Below, in pieces: positions 20,768 through 34,984 of a stretch of 36,776 nt of DNA. Origin of the DNA: Polyrhizophydium stewartii. Its lineage: Eukaryota > Chytridiomycota > Chytridiomycetes > Rhizophydiales. Both the position numbers and the translations under genes were made by a program. Location of the stretch: contig JADGIZ010000040.1 in the NCBI GenBank assembly GCA_027604665.1, positions 1 to 36,776 of the forward strand. Reading direction: 5' to 3'. Position 1 is the first letter of the stretch. The number at the start of each line of letters is the position of its first letter. The notes beneath the pieces are model-generated. The model was not told where the DNA came from and made no database searches. It saw nothing but the letters and a program-made list of their open reading frames with translations.

Positions 20768-23700
20768 TTACTTTGTCGAGGTGCCCGACACCCATGCCGC
20801 CAGCGCCGCGGCCCGCGCTTGGTCGCCGGGACCCTGTGCATGCGGGCCCAACCGCTTGGGCACCGCTCGGGACTGCACGTGCGCAGCGTAGATCTGCTCG
20901 TCGCGCGAGTCGACCGAGAGACGGGCCGTCGACGACGCCTTGCGCGCATCTGCCTGCCGCTGCACAAACGCCGTGAACAGCCTGTAGTCCGGGTGCTCGC
21001 GGATCGTTGGATCGTCGGCCGTGGCAGCAAGTGTGATTGACGACGGCCGGAACTGGTGCACATAGCTGGTTCAAAAGGGAGCTGATCAGCCGGCAGCAAC
21101 TCAAGTCAGGAGACCGGCTTGAACGCACCGCTTGTACTCATCGACCTGCAGTGCCTTTGGCTCGAGCAGACGCTCGGCCAGCGTGCCCGAAGGCAGCCAG
21201 TTGGTGCGTCCAGTCTGGCGGGTCGAGTGCCTTGCTCCGCCAGAAGCGCCCGCGCCAGATCCTGCAGCCGCACGCTCCGAGGCGGCAAACGCACCGGACG
21301 GCCCTCCACCGCCATGCCCTGCACTCTGCTCACTCAGCGCGGGGAGTCCCTCGCTTGTGCGCGTGCGTCGCACGTCGCGCTTTGTCAGCGCCGGCGGGTC
21401 TGTTTGTCGTCGCTGGTGGGGGTGCGGGTGCAGGTCGCGAAGATCCAGATGCTGCTGCTGCTGCTGTTGCGATGGCGGCGACTGAGCGTCCAAAGGCAAC
21501 ATTGGCGCAAGCTGCTCGTGCTGCTTCAAATGATCTGATGGCTGCTGCTTCAGGTGCTCTATCTGCTGTTGTGGTTGCTGTTGCAGTTGCAGCTGTTTCT
21601 GCAAGCTGGCAGCAGATATCCGCGACAGCCGTTGTCGATCCTGCTGCTCTTGCAACCTCATATGCTCTTGCTGCTGTTGCTGCTGTTGCTGCTGTTGCTG
21701 CTGTTGCGAGGCAGCCGACGACATCTGAGAGAGCTGGTGTTGCTGTTCGGTCAGTTCTGCTGGCCTGGTGCTGAGCCACTGCTTGACGCCGCCGATGTTG
21801 AGGTTGTAGATGACGGGCTTGGTGGCCAACTGCTTCACCGCAAACGGCGTCGTCTCGATTGCATCAGTTGCTGCTCCCGCCTGCGTGCTGATGGCATATC
21901 GCCAGGATCGCGAATCAGCACCCCAAAAGGCTCAGAAATTCGAGCCGGCGCACGCACGCCGAGTTGGTGCCAATCATGTTCTGCACAAAGAGACGCGCGA
22001 GCGTCGTGTACACCATCGGCCGATAGTACTCGGTGAAAACCGCCTTGAGCTCACCTGCCGTGCAGGGACGACACAGCTCACGCTTGGGCTCAAACGCATC
22101 GGGAGTCCACCAAGTCCGGTAGCTGGGCACGTTGCGGCCTGCTGTCAGCCAGAGCATGCGCGTGGATTGCGCTCGTCAGCGTTGCGCTGACCTGTGGGCC
22201 ATGGACCGCTTCAGCGGATGCTCGTTGTGCATGAACAAGTCCGAGGGAAGATCCCACAGGGGCGTGACAAAGCGCTGCGGGACATAGTAGCCGAGAAAGA
22301 CGTTGATGGCCTCTTGCTTCTCGGCATCTTGCGATGTAAGCTCGTTCGGTCAGCATCATCCGGGCATCCGAGAGGGCAGATAAAGCGCGTTCCGACCTGT
22401 GAATGAGTTGGAGTAATAGCGCCGGATGCTCTCGATCATGTCACGCGAGTGACTTGTCCACGGGCTGATCTTGCGGTACGTCTCCATCGTGTTGACCAGA
22501 TGCGAGCCACCGTACTGTAACGCAATCGTATCGCCGTGGTCGTGGTACATGGCGTTGAGTAGATTCATCGCGTCGCAGTCAAAGGGCAAGGTTGGTTGTG
22601 CGATCACTCCCAGCGCATGCAGCTACGACTCTGCGCATGAGCCAGATGCGTTTCGGGTACATCAAGCAATCCACGCCGCCTACCTGGTGGGCCAGTGCGC
22701 ATTTGCCGACGACAAACTGCGCGGCATTGGTGCGGTCGAGGCAGTCGATGCAATTCGTGCGCAGGACGCCGTGCTGAAAGATGCTGGTGGTGCGGTGCTT
22801 CGGCACGGCGTCTTCGCCTTGTCTGCAGGCGCACGGTCAGTGGAGCCGATCGTCGCCGCGGCAACTAAGCATGCGCATCTGCGACTCACTGGACTCGGCG
22901 CTCCGCGTTGGCGAGCGGCTCTGCACCGCTGTGAAAGAAGCCTGTTGTTTCAAGAACCTGGTCGGCGAGGTCTTCAAGGATGCTGATCACGTCTTGCTCG
23001 GCGCTGATGACGACAGTATATTGTCAGTTAAGCCCAAATTCGGTGCGCAGCGATGCGTTGGCGTCAACCTTTTGGAGGCGCGTGCCATATCCCACGCAAT
23101 GTACTGAATCTTGCGGGCCTCGGGAAGAAACTGGTTAAGATACCAGATCGCGTCCGTGAACTGCTCGAGCAGGATGGACTCGCGCTTTGTGCGCTCTTTT
23201 GACTGAATCGGAAAATCAAAGCTTAGCCAGCAGCACACGAAACAAAGCGAGTCACCAGGTCAAGTCCTACCTTGACCAAATTCAGCACCATAATTGGCGT
23301 GCCATAGCGTCTGAACATGTCGTTGAAGTGTCGTGCTGCAGGCGTAAAGAACGGATCAATGTAATTGACTGTTTCAACCACAACTCACCGTCAGCCGTCG
23401 TGCCATGTAAACCAGCCGAAGCAAACGGGATATCATGGGCTAAACTTGCGTTCGATCTGTGGCTTTGCAGCCATGGCTGTTGCCTCTTGACTCCAAAACA
23501 CGGGAATTGAGCCGCGATGCTGCAGGAAGCTTGTGTATCCTGGATATGAGCCGTACCTGCCTGGCGGCGAGAAAAATGACGTTGTAGATGCGTCGTGCAC
23601 AATCTGCTCTGTCTCGACGTCGTTGGCGACAAATCCCTGGTCGTTGACTCCGCGCTTGAGAAACCGGGCGCCTGCGTAGTGCCGCGAGCGGCGCGCAATC

Positions 23701-24772
23701 AGGGTCACAAAGATGCTTCGGCCAAAAACCGAGATCCCTGCCCACACCCGAGATGCGGCATCAGCACTCCGAGTTATTTCACCACCCCAAGCCTATTACG
23801 TGGCATCTCACGCGACTGGTCCACAAAGCCGTAGATGATGTTCAGGCGCCAGACCGAGTTGGCTGGAATCGAGTCGCGAACGAGGAACGAATTCCAGATG
23901 TACATGTCCGTGGGATCGCACATCTCGCCGGAGCTCTCGGCCAGATTTCGTTGCAGGCTCGATGTGATGTCGTAAGAGTAGCTGAAATAGAAGTTCTTGT
24001 TGATGTCAACCTTGCCAAACGTCTGCAGGTATCTGCGCGGGCGAGTGAGCATGCGCGTCAAGCGGTGAGCTGGGCCGGCCCAGCGACGCACCGCGCTTCG
24101 TCCGGCTTCTTTTCAAGCTTGACTTGGCTCGAGGTCACGCTGAGCACAACTGTCTCGTCGATGTGATAGACATGATGGCCGCCGAGCAGCGCAACGGCGC
24201 TGCGCTTTGTGATCAGGATGATGTAGTATCCCTCGAGGAAGCGGATGAATCCTGCAGTTATGGCGGTCAGCTCATTCAGGCCTGCCCATGTGCGTGCGCC
24301 GACGGCGTGGCCATTGGCGGCATGCACTGACCAAATATGCCGAAGCAGCGAGTGACCTTTCGCAGGCCACCTGTGCTCTTGTTGCCATTCTCGATCATGC
24401 CCAGCAGGTCCTCCATCTCCTTCTTGGTGTACTTGACGCTGTCCTCGACGAGCGAGAGCTCATCAGCGACAGTGCGGTCGATCTTGGCGATGCGGAAGTG
24501 CTCCTCGGACGAATCGGTGCCGACCATGTACATGCGCTGGTGCGGGCACATGCCGACGAAGCCGCCGAGCAGCGATGTTGTCAGCGCCTGTGGTCCGCGG
24601 CACCAGGCCCTGGCCCGCGCGGCGAGCGGCGCACCGTCTTGGTCTCATAGAGCGTGAACTTGCTGCAGGCCGGCGTGCGTGCGTGCGTTGCGGTCAGCGG
24701 CCGGGTCCGGCAGCGCGGGCGCCCAGCAGGCGCAGCGCCGCTCGCACGGTGCGGTCACCTCAACCGCGGCAT
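20768..24772 (-). CDS. FIG4: Polyphosphoinositide phosphatase FIG4 (SAC domain)
   Basis: Removes the 5-phosphate of PI(3,5)P2 and works with PIKfyve/Fab1 and Vac14 on the vacuole or late endosome. The 5' end is finely split: exon 24772-24759 (14 nt, MPRL), 24662-24635 (28 nt, [10 protein letters not shown]), 24536-24332, 24251-24092 and onward from 24032. Together they read [40 protein letters not shown] and [20 protein letters not shown], collinear with human FIG4. The catalytic CX5R is intact ([10 protein letters not shown], Cys-to-Arg at 22732-22752), as are [20 protein letters not shown] and [20 protein letters not shown]. The tail has glutamine runs and ends with a Y-x-x-F-V segment like the FIG4 C-terminus. 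Remaining introns were not all placed to the base. The start lies 106 bp from the prefoldin stop. Confidence 0.93.
21440..21715 (-). repeat. CAG/CAA glutamine-encoding repeats in the FIG4 tail
   Basis: Several CTG/TTG-rich runs on the plus strand encode glutamine on the minus strand. The longest is near 21670-21710 (13 Gln in a row); shorter runs sit near 21450 and 21550-21600. CAG and CAA are mixed, so this is not a pure microsatellite. It falls in the unstructured linker after the phosphatase domain. Confidence 0.85.
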
Positions 24773-24878
24773 GGTTGTCGCTTCCGTCGCAAAGCCTGCG
24801 AAATCGGCCCGGCCCAGTCCCGACACGGGCCGGCACCCAACGGAGTCGGGCAGCACAACCATCGCCATTTGAAGCTCT

Positions 24879-25931
24879 TCATTGGTCTGCAGCAGACGCT
24901 TTGCTCGCCTGGCTCTCCTGGCGGATCATCGAAAGCTTGAGCTGGATCATGTCGACGACGGCTGTGGCGGCGAGAACAAAGAGTCAGCACAGATTGCGAT
25001 CTTGACAGACCGAGGGCGGCGGATTGCCGCAGCTTGATATGCGCACCTCCACGCTGGCTCTGGCGCTGCGTCACCGTTTCCTGCAGCTTCTCGAGGTTGG
25101 AGCGCAGGAAGTCGACCTTGCGCTTGTAAAAGTCGGTTGCATCTGCGATCGACTGCGCCGATGGTCAGAGTCAGGGATCGCACGAGAGAGGAGCGCACGT
25201 CTTGATAGTGGGGATTCCTTGCCAATCTGGCGTCGCAGCTACTCGCCTTCTCAACAAAGTATCCAGTGCCGACATCAACGACGACCTTGTCGACATCTGC
25301 CAGCGTTCCAGGCACATAGAGGTTCAAGGACGTCAAGGGCGGCAGCATATCGACACGGAGACAGATCTCAGAGAGCGCCAGTGGGCAGGCCAGGCTGGGT
25401 GGCCAGCGGGCAGCGGGCAGGGCACCAGGGAGCAGCGGCGGGGCCAAAAGGCCGTGACGCCAGCGACTGCAATCACGGCGACACGATCGCTGGGCCGCCT
25501 GAGCGACACGCGGCGGGTGCGCACGGTGCGGCCGACACCAGCCCCAGGGCCGCCCTGGCTCCTGCTGCCCTGCTCGCCGCGCCCGCTGGTATACAGGCCC
25601 GCCGACCCTCGTTGGCGCAGGCGCAGACAGGCGACGCAAGGGAAAAGGATATAGAGCTCGTGAGCGGAACCATGATGGTCTTTCCGCTGTTGGCCGAGGT
25701 GAGCGGCTTGAGCGACTCGACGCAGTCGCTGAACTTGGACTGCGCCTGCTTGAGCTTGCCAAAGGACTGCGTCAGCGACTGGATCTCCTGCGGGCCGGCC
25801 AAAGTGCGGCGTCAGCATCCTCCCCGAAGCTGTGGAGTACGACTGCTGCTTCTGCGAACCTCCTCAATCTGCTGCCGCACGGCCTGCAGCTGGTGCACGG
25901 GGAGGTCCTCAAGCTTGACGGGGCTGGCCAT
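24879..25931 (-). CDS. PFDN5: Prefoldin subunit 5 (alpha-type)
   Basis: One of two alpha-type subunits of the prefoldin hexamer, which hands unfolded actin and tubulin to the CCT chaperonin. Five exons fit exactly: 25931-25860, 25787-25653, 25321-25247, 25152-25047 and 24961-24879, giving 156 residues (human 154). The N-terminal coiled coil begins MASPVKLEDLPVHQLQAVRQ. The beta-hairpin core reads KTIMVPLTSSLYVPGTLADV then VVDVGTGYFVEK, and the C-terminal coiled coil begins SIADATDFYKRKVDFLRSNL. It aligns to human PFDN5 without gaps through the core. Introns 1 and 4 are ordinary GT-AG. Intron 2 (25322-25652) is a U12-type AT-AC intron and intron 3 (25153-25246) a GC-AG intron, two rare classes in one small gene. 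Confidence 0.95.
25153..25246 (-). other. GC-AG intron in the prefoldin-5 gene
   Basis: The donor is AAG|GCGAGT, directly after the codons for YFVEK, and the acceptor is GGCGCAG|TCG with CTGAC 15 nt before it. The only nearby GT donor would delete the conserved VEK. Length 94 nt, phase 0. Confidence 0.75.
25322..25652 (-). other. U12-type AT-AC intron in the prefoldin-5 gene
   Basis: The minus strand reads AGCTCT|ATATCCTTTTCC at the donor, a full match to the minor-spliceosome AT-AC donor ATATCCTTT. It ends CCCTTGACGTCCTTGAAC|CTCTAT. CCCTTGAC matches the core of the U12 branch consensus (TTCCTTRAY) with its A about 11 nt before the AC end, the spacing known for U12 introns. Splicing is phase 0 and joins VPLTSS to LYVPG, exactly the PFDN5 core. 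At 331 nt it is about three times the typical intron here. No U2-type GT-AG pair gives an ungapped protein. Confidence 0.8.
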
Positions 25932-26134
25932 GACCTGCACAGGCGCCACGCCGAGACAGCAGCGCGGCGGTGTCAGCGGGACGCCGGATGCGTCGAGGCC
26001 AAGGGCCGCACGCGAAGGCGGCGCTCACTCTCGAGTGTTGGGGAAAGATGGGATTCTGGCGCTGGCCATGGATGAGTATTGCATTTTATAGGGAGGAGCC
26101 CGGTGATGGAACAAGCCGCCGAGCGCATCTACGC

Positions 26135-27783
26135 TCAGTGCTTGGCGGCGGCCTTGGTGAAGCGCTGTCGCTCGGCGTGGTCGTCCTCATCGTCATCGAG
26201 GGAGGGGATGTCGATGTTGTCCAAGTTGGGGTCGTAGTCGCCGTCCTCGTTGGGCGTCGTCCGGGCATCCAGGGCCTCGCGGGCACGGCGCAGCGAGTCG
26301 GCGGTTGCAATCGTCGTGCGCTGCGGCATCGGGGCGAGGGTGCTGCGGCGCTGACCCAGATTGGCATCGATGTTGCCCGAGACCACCTCCTGCAGCGCAA
26401 AGGCCGACGGCTCGGCAGCAACGACCGCAGGTGGGCCGGCGGGCGACGGCAGCTCGAGCTCGAGGCGGCGCAGCTCAGCGTTGCTCGACTTGGACGCTGC
26501 CTTGTGCGCAGGGGGGCGCCTCTTGACGAGGAACACCACCAATGCAATCACGATTGCGATGAAGACGACTCCGCCCGCTGCTCCGCCTGCAATCGCCGCA
26601 ATGGGCACGTCCGACGAGCTGGCGCCGCTCGTCGCGGACGGCGTCGCAGAGCTTCCGCCGGTCCCTGGAGGCAGCTTGGGGACGTTGTCGCTGCCGCCGC
26701 TGCCCGTGTTGCTCGGTCCCGATGACGCTGCGTTCAAAGAGGGGAAGTTAGCACCGCCCTCCTGGCGATGCCGGCCGCACAGCGAGGCGGCAGGGCGTCC
26801 GCGGCGACAAGAGCATGGTGCGGGTGTGGGACGCAGGCGGGACGCACCCAGGCGGCAGCACTTGCTCGTGACGGCCTGCGCGGAGCCTGAACACACGCTC
26901 GTGCTGGCGACGCCGCACGACTCGAGGGCAGACAGGTCGCCAACGACGCTCGAGACCTCGGTGTTGGAGACATCGCTGCACTGGTTGGTGAGCCCACGGC
27001 GCCGTCGAGGCGGCGGCAGGACGGCACGGCCGACACCTACAGGACACGGAGCCGCGGCGCGTTGATGGTCAGGGCACCCCGGAGGGTATTGTTGGCCAGC
27101 TTGCTGCGTGGGCCGTGCACGCGAGGCGTCAGCCCTGGCTCTCATCGCCCTGACAGGGCCGTGCTCACATTGTCTCGATGCCCGGGTTGCTGATGGTTGG
27201 GATGGTGCCGCCGAGCCGGTTGTTGGAGAGGTCACTTCGCATGCGAGCGCATGGTCAGCCGCGCTACCGCATGCATGCCCACGCCCGCTCGCAGCAACGC
27301 ACAGGAAGCCGAGCTGAACAAGGTCAATGAGGCTCTGCGGGATCGATCCTTGCAGGTTGTTGCCTGAGAGGTCGCTTTGATGCCGCTGTCAGCCGCAGCC
27401 ATGGCAACAGCGGGCGGCACATGCCGGCGCACACACATGTAGGTGGTCTGGGCGAGCTGGGACACGTCTGCGGGGAGCGTGCCATTGAGTCGGAGCCCTG
27501 CTGCACGGCTGCGGTATGGTAAGCGGCGTTGGCGCAGCACCGCAGCCGAGCTGGCCCACATTTGCAGAACCGTGCCGACGCCGTCGCAAACGACAGGGGA
27601 GTTGTCCATGGAGTTGCAGCACGATGCCATGTTGCTGAAGGTGAACACGCCTCCGCTGTCGCCGGCGCCCGTCCTTGCCCAGAAGCAGTTTGCTGGGTTG
27701 CGGTCGGCCATCCCGGCGGTCGGACCAAATTCATTCGCTTGGGGCACGCACCGATGTGGCTGCGCCCTGAGGACGCGCTGCAT
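26135..27783 (-). CDS. Leucine-rich-repeat single-pass membrane protein
   Basis: The ectodomain starts with a Cys-paired LRR cap (SCCNSMDNSPVVCDGVGTVL). Four repeats follow: RAAGLRLNGTLPADVSQL, DLSGNNLQGSIPQSLIDL, DLSNNRLGGTIPTISNPG and KLANNTLRGALTINAPRL. Each begins at a phase-2 intron, and exons 27508-27437, 27374-27303 and 27234-27169 (72, 72 and 66 nt) hold one repeat each. A Cys-rich stretch (TNQCSDVSNTEVSSVVGDLS), a Ser/Gly/Pro stalk, one membrane segment (GGVVFIAIVIALVVFLVKR) and an acidic ~110-residue cytoplasmic tail come next. There is no kinase domain. No signal peptide is visible: the provisional ATG at 27783 lies 3 bp after the stop of the upstream glycosyltransferase gene, so the 5' end is uncertain. 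It resembles the plant-like LRR ectodomains common in chytrids; the ligand is unknown. Confidence 0.78.
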
Positions 27784-27786
27784 GGC

Positions 27787-29729
27787 TCACTCGGCGCCGG
27801 CAAGCCGCCCGAGCTCGATGAAGAGCAGCTCGATGTAGCACTCCATCTGCTCGTTGGTAATGTGCTCCGTCACAAACTTGCGGCCGTTCTCGGCAATCTC
27901 GCGCGCCAGGTCGTCGTGCTGGATCGCCCACTCGACCTGCTGCTCAAAGTCGCTCAGGTCCGGCTGCACGGGGATGTAGTGCTTGTAGGGCACCAGCCAG
28001 TCGTCAAAGAACTCGCTGAAGATCGTCATCTTGAACACGAGCGATCCGCTCATCAGCAGGCGCAGGTATCGCCCGCTGAACGTGTTTCCGTCCTGCATCG
28101 CGCCGCAAGCGAGTCAGCCACCAGTCGCTGAAGCTGTAAGAGCGCACAGCCACCCGTCTCACAATGTCAATCACGTATTTGTACTGCTCCGAGGCGTCCG
28201 CCGGCACACGCGGCGAGTCGCCAAACTCGGCATGCATCGCATCGCAGTCCTCTCGCTCGCACTGGATGAACGAGGTGATTGCAATATCAAACAGCTCGGG
28301 CCGCTTCTTGGCCATGGATGCCATCCTCTGGCGGTGCATGCGCCGCCAGTTGTTCTTGTATGCGCGGCCGCCTGTCGAACTGCCGCGCCAAAACACTTGC
28401 GGCTTGCGCTTGTCCCACGGCACCAACGCATCCTCAGCCGGAGCTGCCGCGCGCGGGTAGTAATACGACGACGGGACGTGGATGTCCGAGAAGCATGGCG
28501 TGATACGTGTGTGCGACAAGACAGGTACCAGATCGCTTCACCACCACCCCAGTCAGCAACTTCCCACCGCAGACCTCTCGAGCGCTGGCTCACGTCGTGT
28601 ACGACCACGTGTCGGGCTCGATCAGGAAGCCGTGCTGGTCGTTGATGACATCGAGTGGCTTGACGGGATTGTGAACCTTGCAGTGGTTGCGAATGAATGC
28701 CTCGTGGTGGCCGCGTGGCATGGATATCCACCCAATCGACGACTTGTCAAACTTGCGCTCGCGCTCAAGCGACGTGTCGCCGTCGAGGTTGTACAGCACG
28801 CGCGGCTCGTCAAGGCAGTTGAAGTAGAACGTGCCGTCGGCAAAGTTGTCTGACACCTTGACCGACCTGTCAGTCAGCACACGCAATACTGACGCTGCTG
28901 CAAGTCCATCATGGAGCCAACCTTGGCGAGCATCGAGCCCCAGCCGCCACCGTTGTCGTGCGGGCTCTTGTTGCTGCTATCGTACGCGCACATGCGCTCT
29001 GGCGAGGCAGCAACAGCGCGATGCCGCTTGATGTATTCCTCTGTTCCGAGCTGGTAGAACGGCGCGAGGTCCTTGAAGATGCGGTCGTACTCGTCAATGA
29101 AGCACTTCTTTTCAACGGCCCGCCTGTACCACGCATCGAAACGCTTTGGCGGCTGGCGGCGGTTCTTGAGCGTGTACATGGCGCGCGCTTCCTCGAGCGT
29201 TTTAGATTGCGGGGCTGTGTGTGCAGTGAGTAGGCATGCCAGACGAGGTCACCGCGCGTGCCTTGCGTGCGAGGCCCACCAATGTGCGAGTTGTATTCCT
29301 GAACTGATATTGGAGGAACTAGAGCTGCGCTGCTGCTGGCAGATGCGGCGCCGTCTCGTGAGGTGTCGTTTTTCGTGCCAGCATCCTTGGGTGCGTCGTC
29401 TGCCAGCGCGTCCGCGCTCTTGACAACACCGGCGGGCTGTTGCATCGCAGGAGCTCGGAGCATCTTGGAGTCCGGGCGAGTCACTTGCGGAAAGTCAGCA
29501 GGCGGCCGCTATATAACCACGGGACCGCCAGCAAACAGCCCGAATTGACTGCCAGCGCTGTGGAATGCTCCCGACTCGAGAGGCGCTGGCTGAGTCGTGC
29601 CCGGGCAGTCGTCCCATCTCATCTGGTCCCGTGCGACTCGAGCGTGTACGCACCTGCCGCTGCCACGAGCAGCAGCACAACCGTTGCGACCGTGAGCCCC
29701 AACACCAGCCGCCGCCGCAGTTTGCTCAT
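27787..29729 (-). CDS. GT90 (CAP10-type) glycosyltransferase, type II membrane protein
   Basis: Family GT90 enzymes add xylose or glucose to glycans in the Golgi or ER; CAP10 and CXT1 of Cryptococcus are fungal members. Exon 1 (29729-29654) encodes MSKLRRRLVLGLTVATVVLL and onward, a signal-anchor helix. A 170-nt intron ends CTGACTTTCCGCAAG. A disordered stem precedes the catalytic part: EEARAMYTLKNRRQPPKRFD, WYRRAVEKKCFIDEYDRIF, FYFNCLDEPRVLYN, TPCFSDIHVPSSYYYPRAAA, then KPQVFWRGSSTGG, the strongest family mark. ASEQYKYVIDIVRRVAVRSYSFSDWWL, GRYLRLLMSGSLVFKMTIFS and the W/Y-P-x-x-HYIPV motif (DWLVPYKHYIPV) follow, as in GT90 C-termini. The donor sugar cannot be told from sequence. Confidence 0.9.
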
Positions 29730-29870
29730 GTTGTCGGGGATGGGACCTGATTTGACGAGATGCGACAGGCAGCCGCCGTTGCCTTGAACGGCCTCGGATC
29801 CTGAGGGCGCCGAGTTGCGAGATATCCCCCGCCCGCTCCGTCCGACCTCGACTCACCGGCACGACCAGAC
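29730..29870. promoter_or_regulatory. Divergent intergenic region, GT90 / PC4
   Basis: 141 bp separate two head-to-head start codons. A TATATAA lies at 29510-29516, but inside the first intron of the GT90 gene and about 350 bp from the PC4 start, so its use as a core promoter is doubtful. Confidence 0.35.
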
Positions 29871-30369
29871 ATGCCGCAGCTCAAGCGCTCGCTGTCGGCA
29901 GAGCATGTCGAGGAACCCGAGGGCGAGCAGCAGGCAGACGCCGCAGCAACTGCGGATGTCGCGGGCGCTGCCAAGAAGTTCAAGACAAGCAGGAAGACCG
30001 AGAAAGCGGCCGCTGCGCCAGCCGGCGGAGCGGTGGGAAGCACCAGCGGCGGGGGCGGCGGCAGCACGGCCGAGAAGGGCAAGGGCACGACCGCGGCAGA
30101 CGGCGGGTACTCGCTGAGCATTGGGCCCATGAAGCGGCTCACAGTCAACAAGTTCAAGGGCAAGATCCTCATTGACATCCGCGAGTGTAGGGACTCGCCT
30201 CTGCCGCTGCTCACACATGCCCATACCCGCGCTGACCGACCAGAAAGACTACTCTGCCGGCGGCGAGGAGAAGCCAGGGAAGAAGGGCATCTCGATCACC
30301 CCCGAGGCGTGGGCGGTCATTTGCCAGAACACCAACGACATCAACGCCGCCATCTCGGGCCTGATGTGA
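29871..30369 (+). CDS. SUB1: Transcriptional coactivator PC4/SUB1
   Basis: Single-stranded-DNA-binding coactivator of RNA polymerase II. Two exons, 29871-30186 and 30248-30369, give 145 residues. The N-terminal ~85 residues are a Lys/Ser/Gly-rich disordered tail. The core reads RLTVNKFKGKILIDIRE, joined by splicing to YYSAGGEEKPGKKGISITPE and then WAVICQNTNDINAAISGL, the complete PC4 beta-sheet plus helix. The 61-nt intron has donor GTAGGG and acceptor CTGACCGACCAGAAAG; using the second AG (not the closer CCAG) restores the conserved REYYSAGG. Confidence 0.95.
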
Positions 30370-30406
30370 GCGGGCGAATTTATCCGCAAACTGTGCGGAC
30401 CCTTGC

Positions 30407-30409
<3 letters not shown>

Positions 30410-30441
<32 letters not shown>
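30410..30441 (+). repeat. (GT)n microsatellite
   Basis: A pure GT dinucleotide run of about 15 units, followed by GCGG. It sits between the convergent ends of the PC4 and kinase genes, in 3'-UTR or spacer sequence. Confidence 0.95.
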
Positions 30442-30443
<2 letters not shown>

Positions 30444-30479
30444 GCAAGAGGCGGCGCACGGAGCAGACTGGTTCATAGA

Positions 30480-34768
<4,289 letters not shown>

Positions 34769-34984
34769 CGCTGCCGAGTTTTGCGGAAAGCTGGACCTGG
34801 CGGTCGTTCATTGATCGCATGTGTCCCAAGAAGCAACACGAGGTTCTTGTGGTGGGTCGCGGGAACGCGGGAAGAGTGCGGTTGGCGCTGGGGGAACGAA
34901 CAGTATTGTATCCACCGACTCTATGGGATGTGCGTGATTGAAACAGGCGGGGGGGGGGAGGTGTGTGTGTGGGTCGCGGCTGGC
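34769..34984. other. Tandem intergenic region with G-rich tract
   Basis: 216 bp between the beta-tubulin stop (34985) and the kinase start, both on the minus strand. A run of nine or more G and a short GT run lie near 34948-34972 in what should be the tubulin 3' UTR. Confidence 0.4.

Noticed and set aside
20069..21040. Open frames of 230-300 aa on both strands in the 0.8-kb gap
   Set aside because: Arg/Ala/Pro/Gly-rich composition, overlapping frames on both strands, no motif and no start or splice context; expected by chance at this GC content.
21101..21838. Glutamine-rich frame as an independent transcription-factor-like gene
   Set aside because: It continues the FIG4 reading order between the phosphatase domain and the FIG4-like C-terminal segment, and the next exon joins it; no separate start is needed.
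28718..28735. GGATAT/ATATCC in the GT90 gene
   Set aside because: Coding sequence (GWISMP), not followed by TT, and no junction is needed.
29505..29520. TATATAA as the PC4 core promoter
   Set aside because: It is inside GT90 intron 1 and about 350 bp from the PC4 start codon; other genes here show no TATA box, so the match carries little weight.
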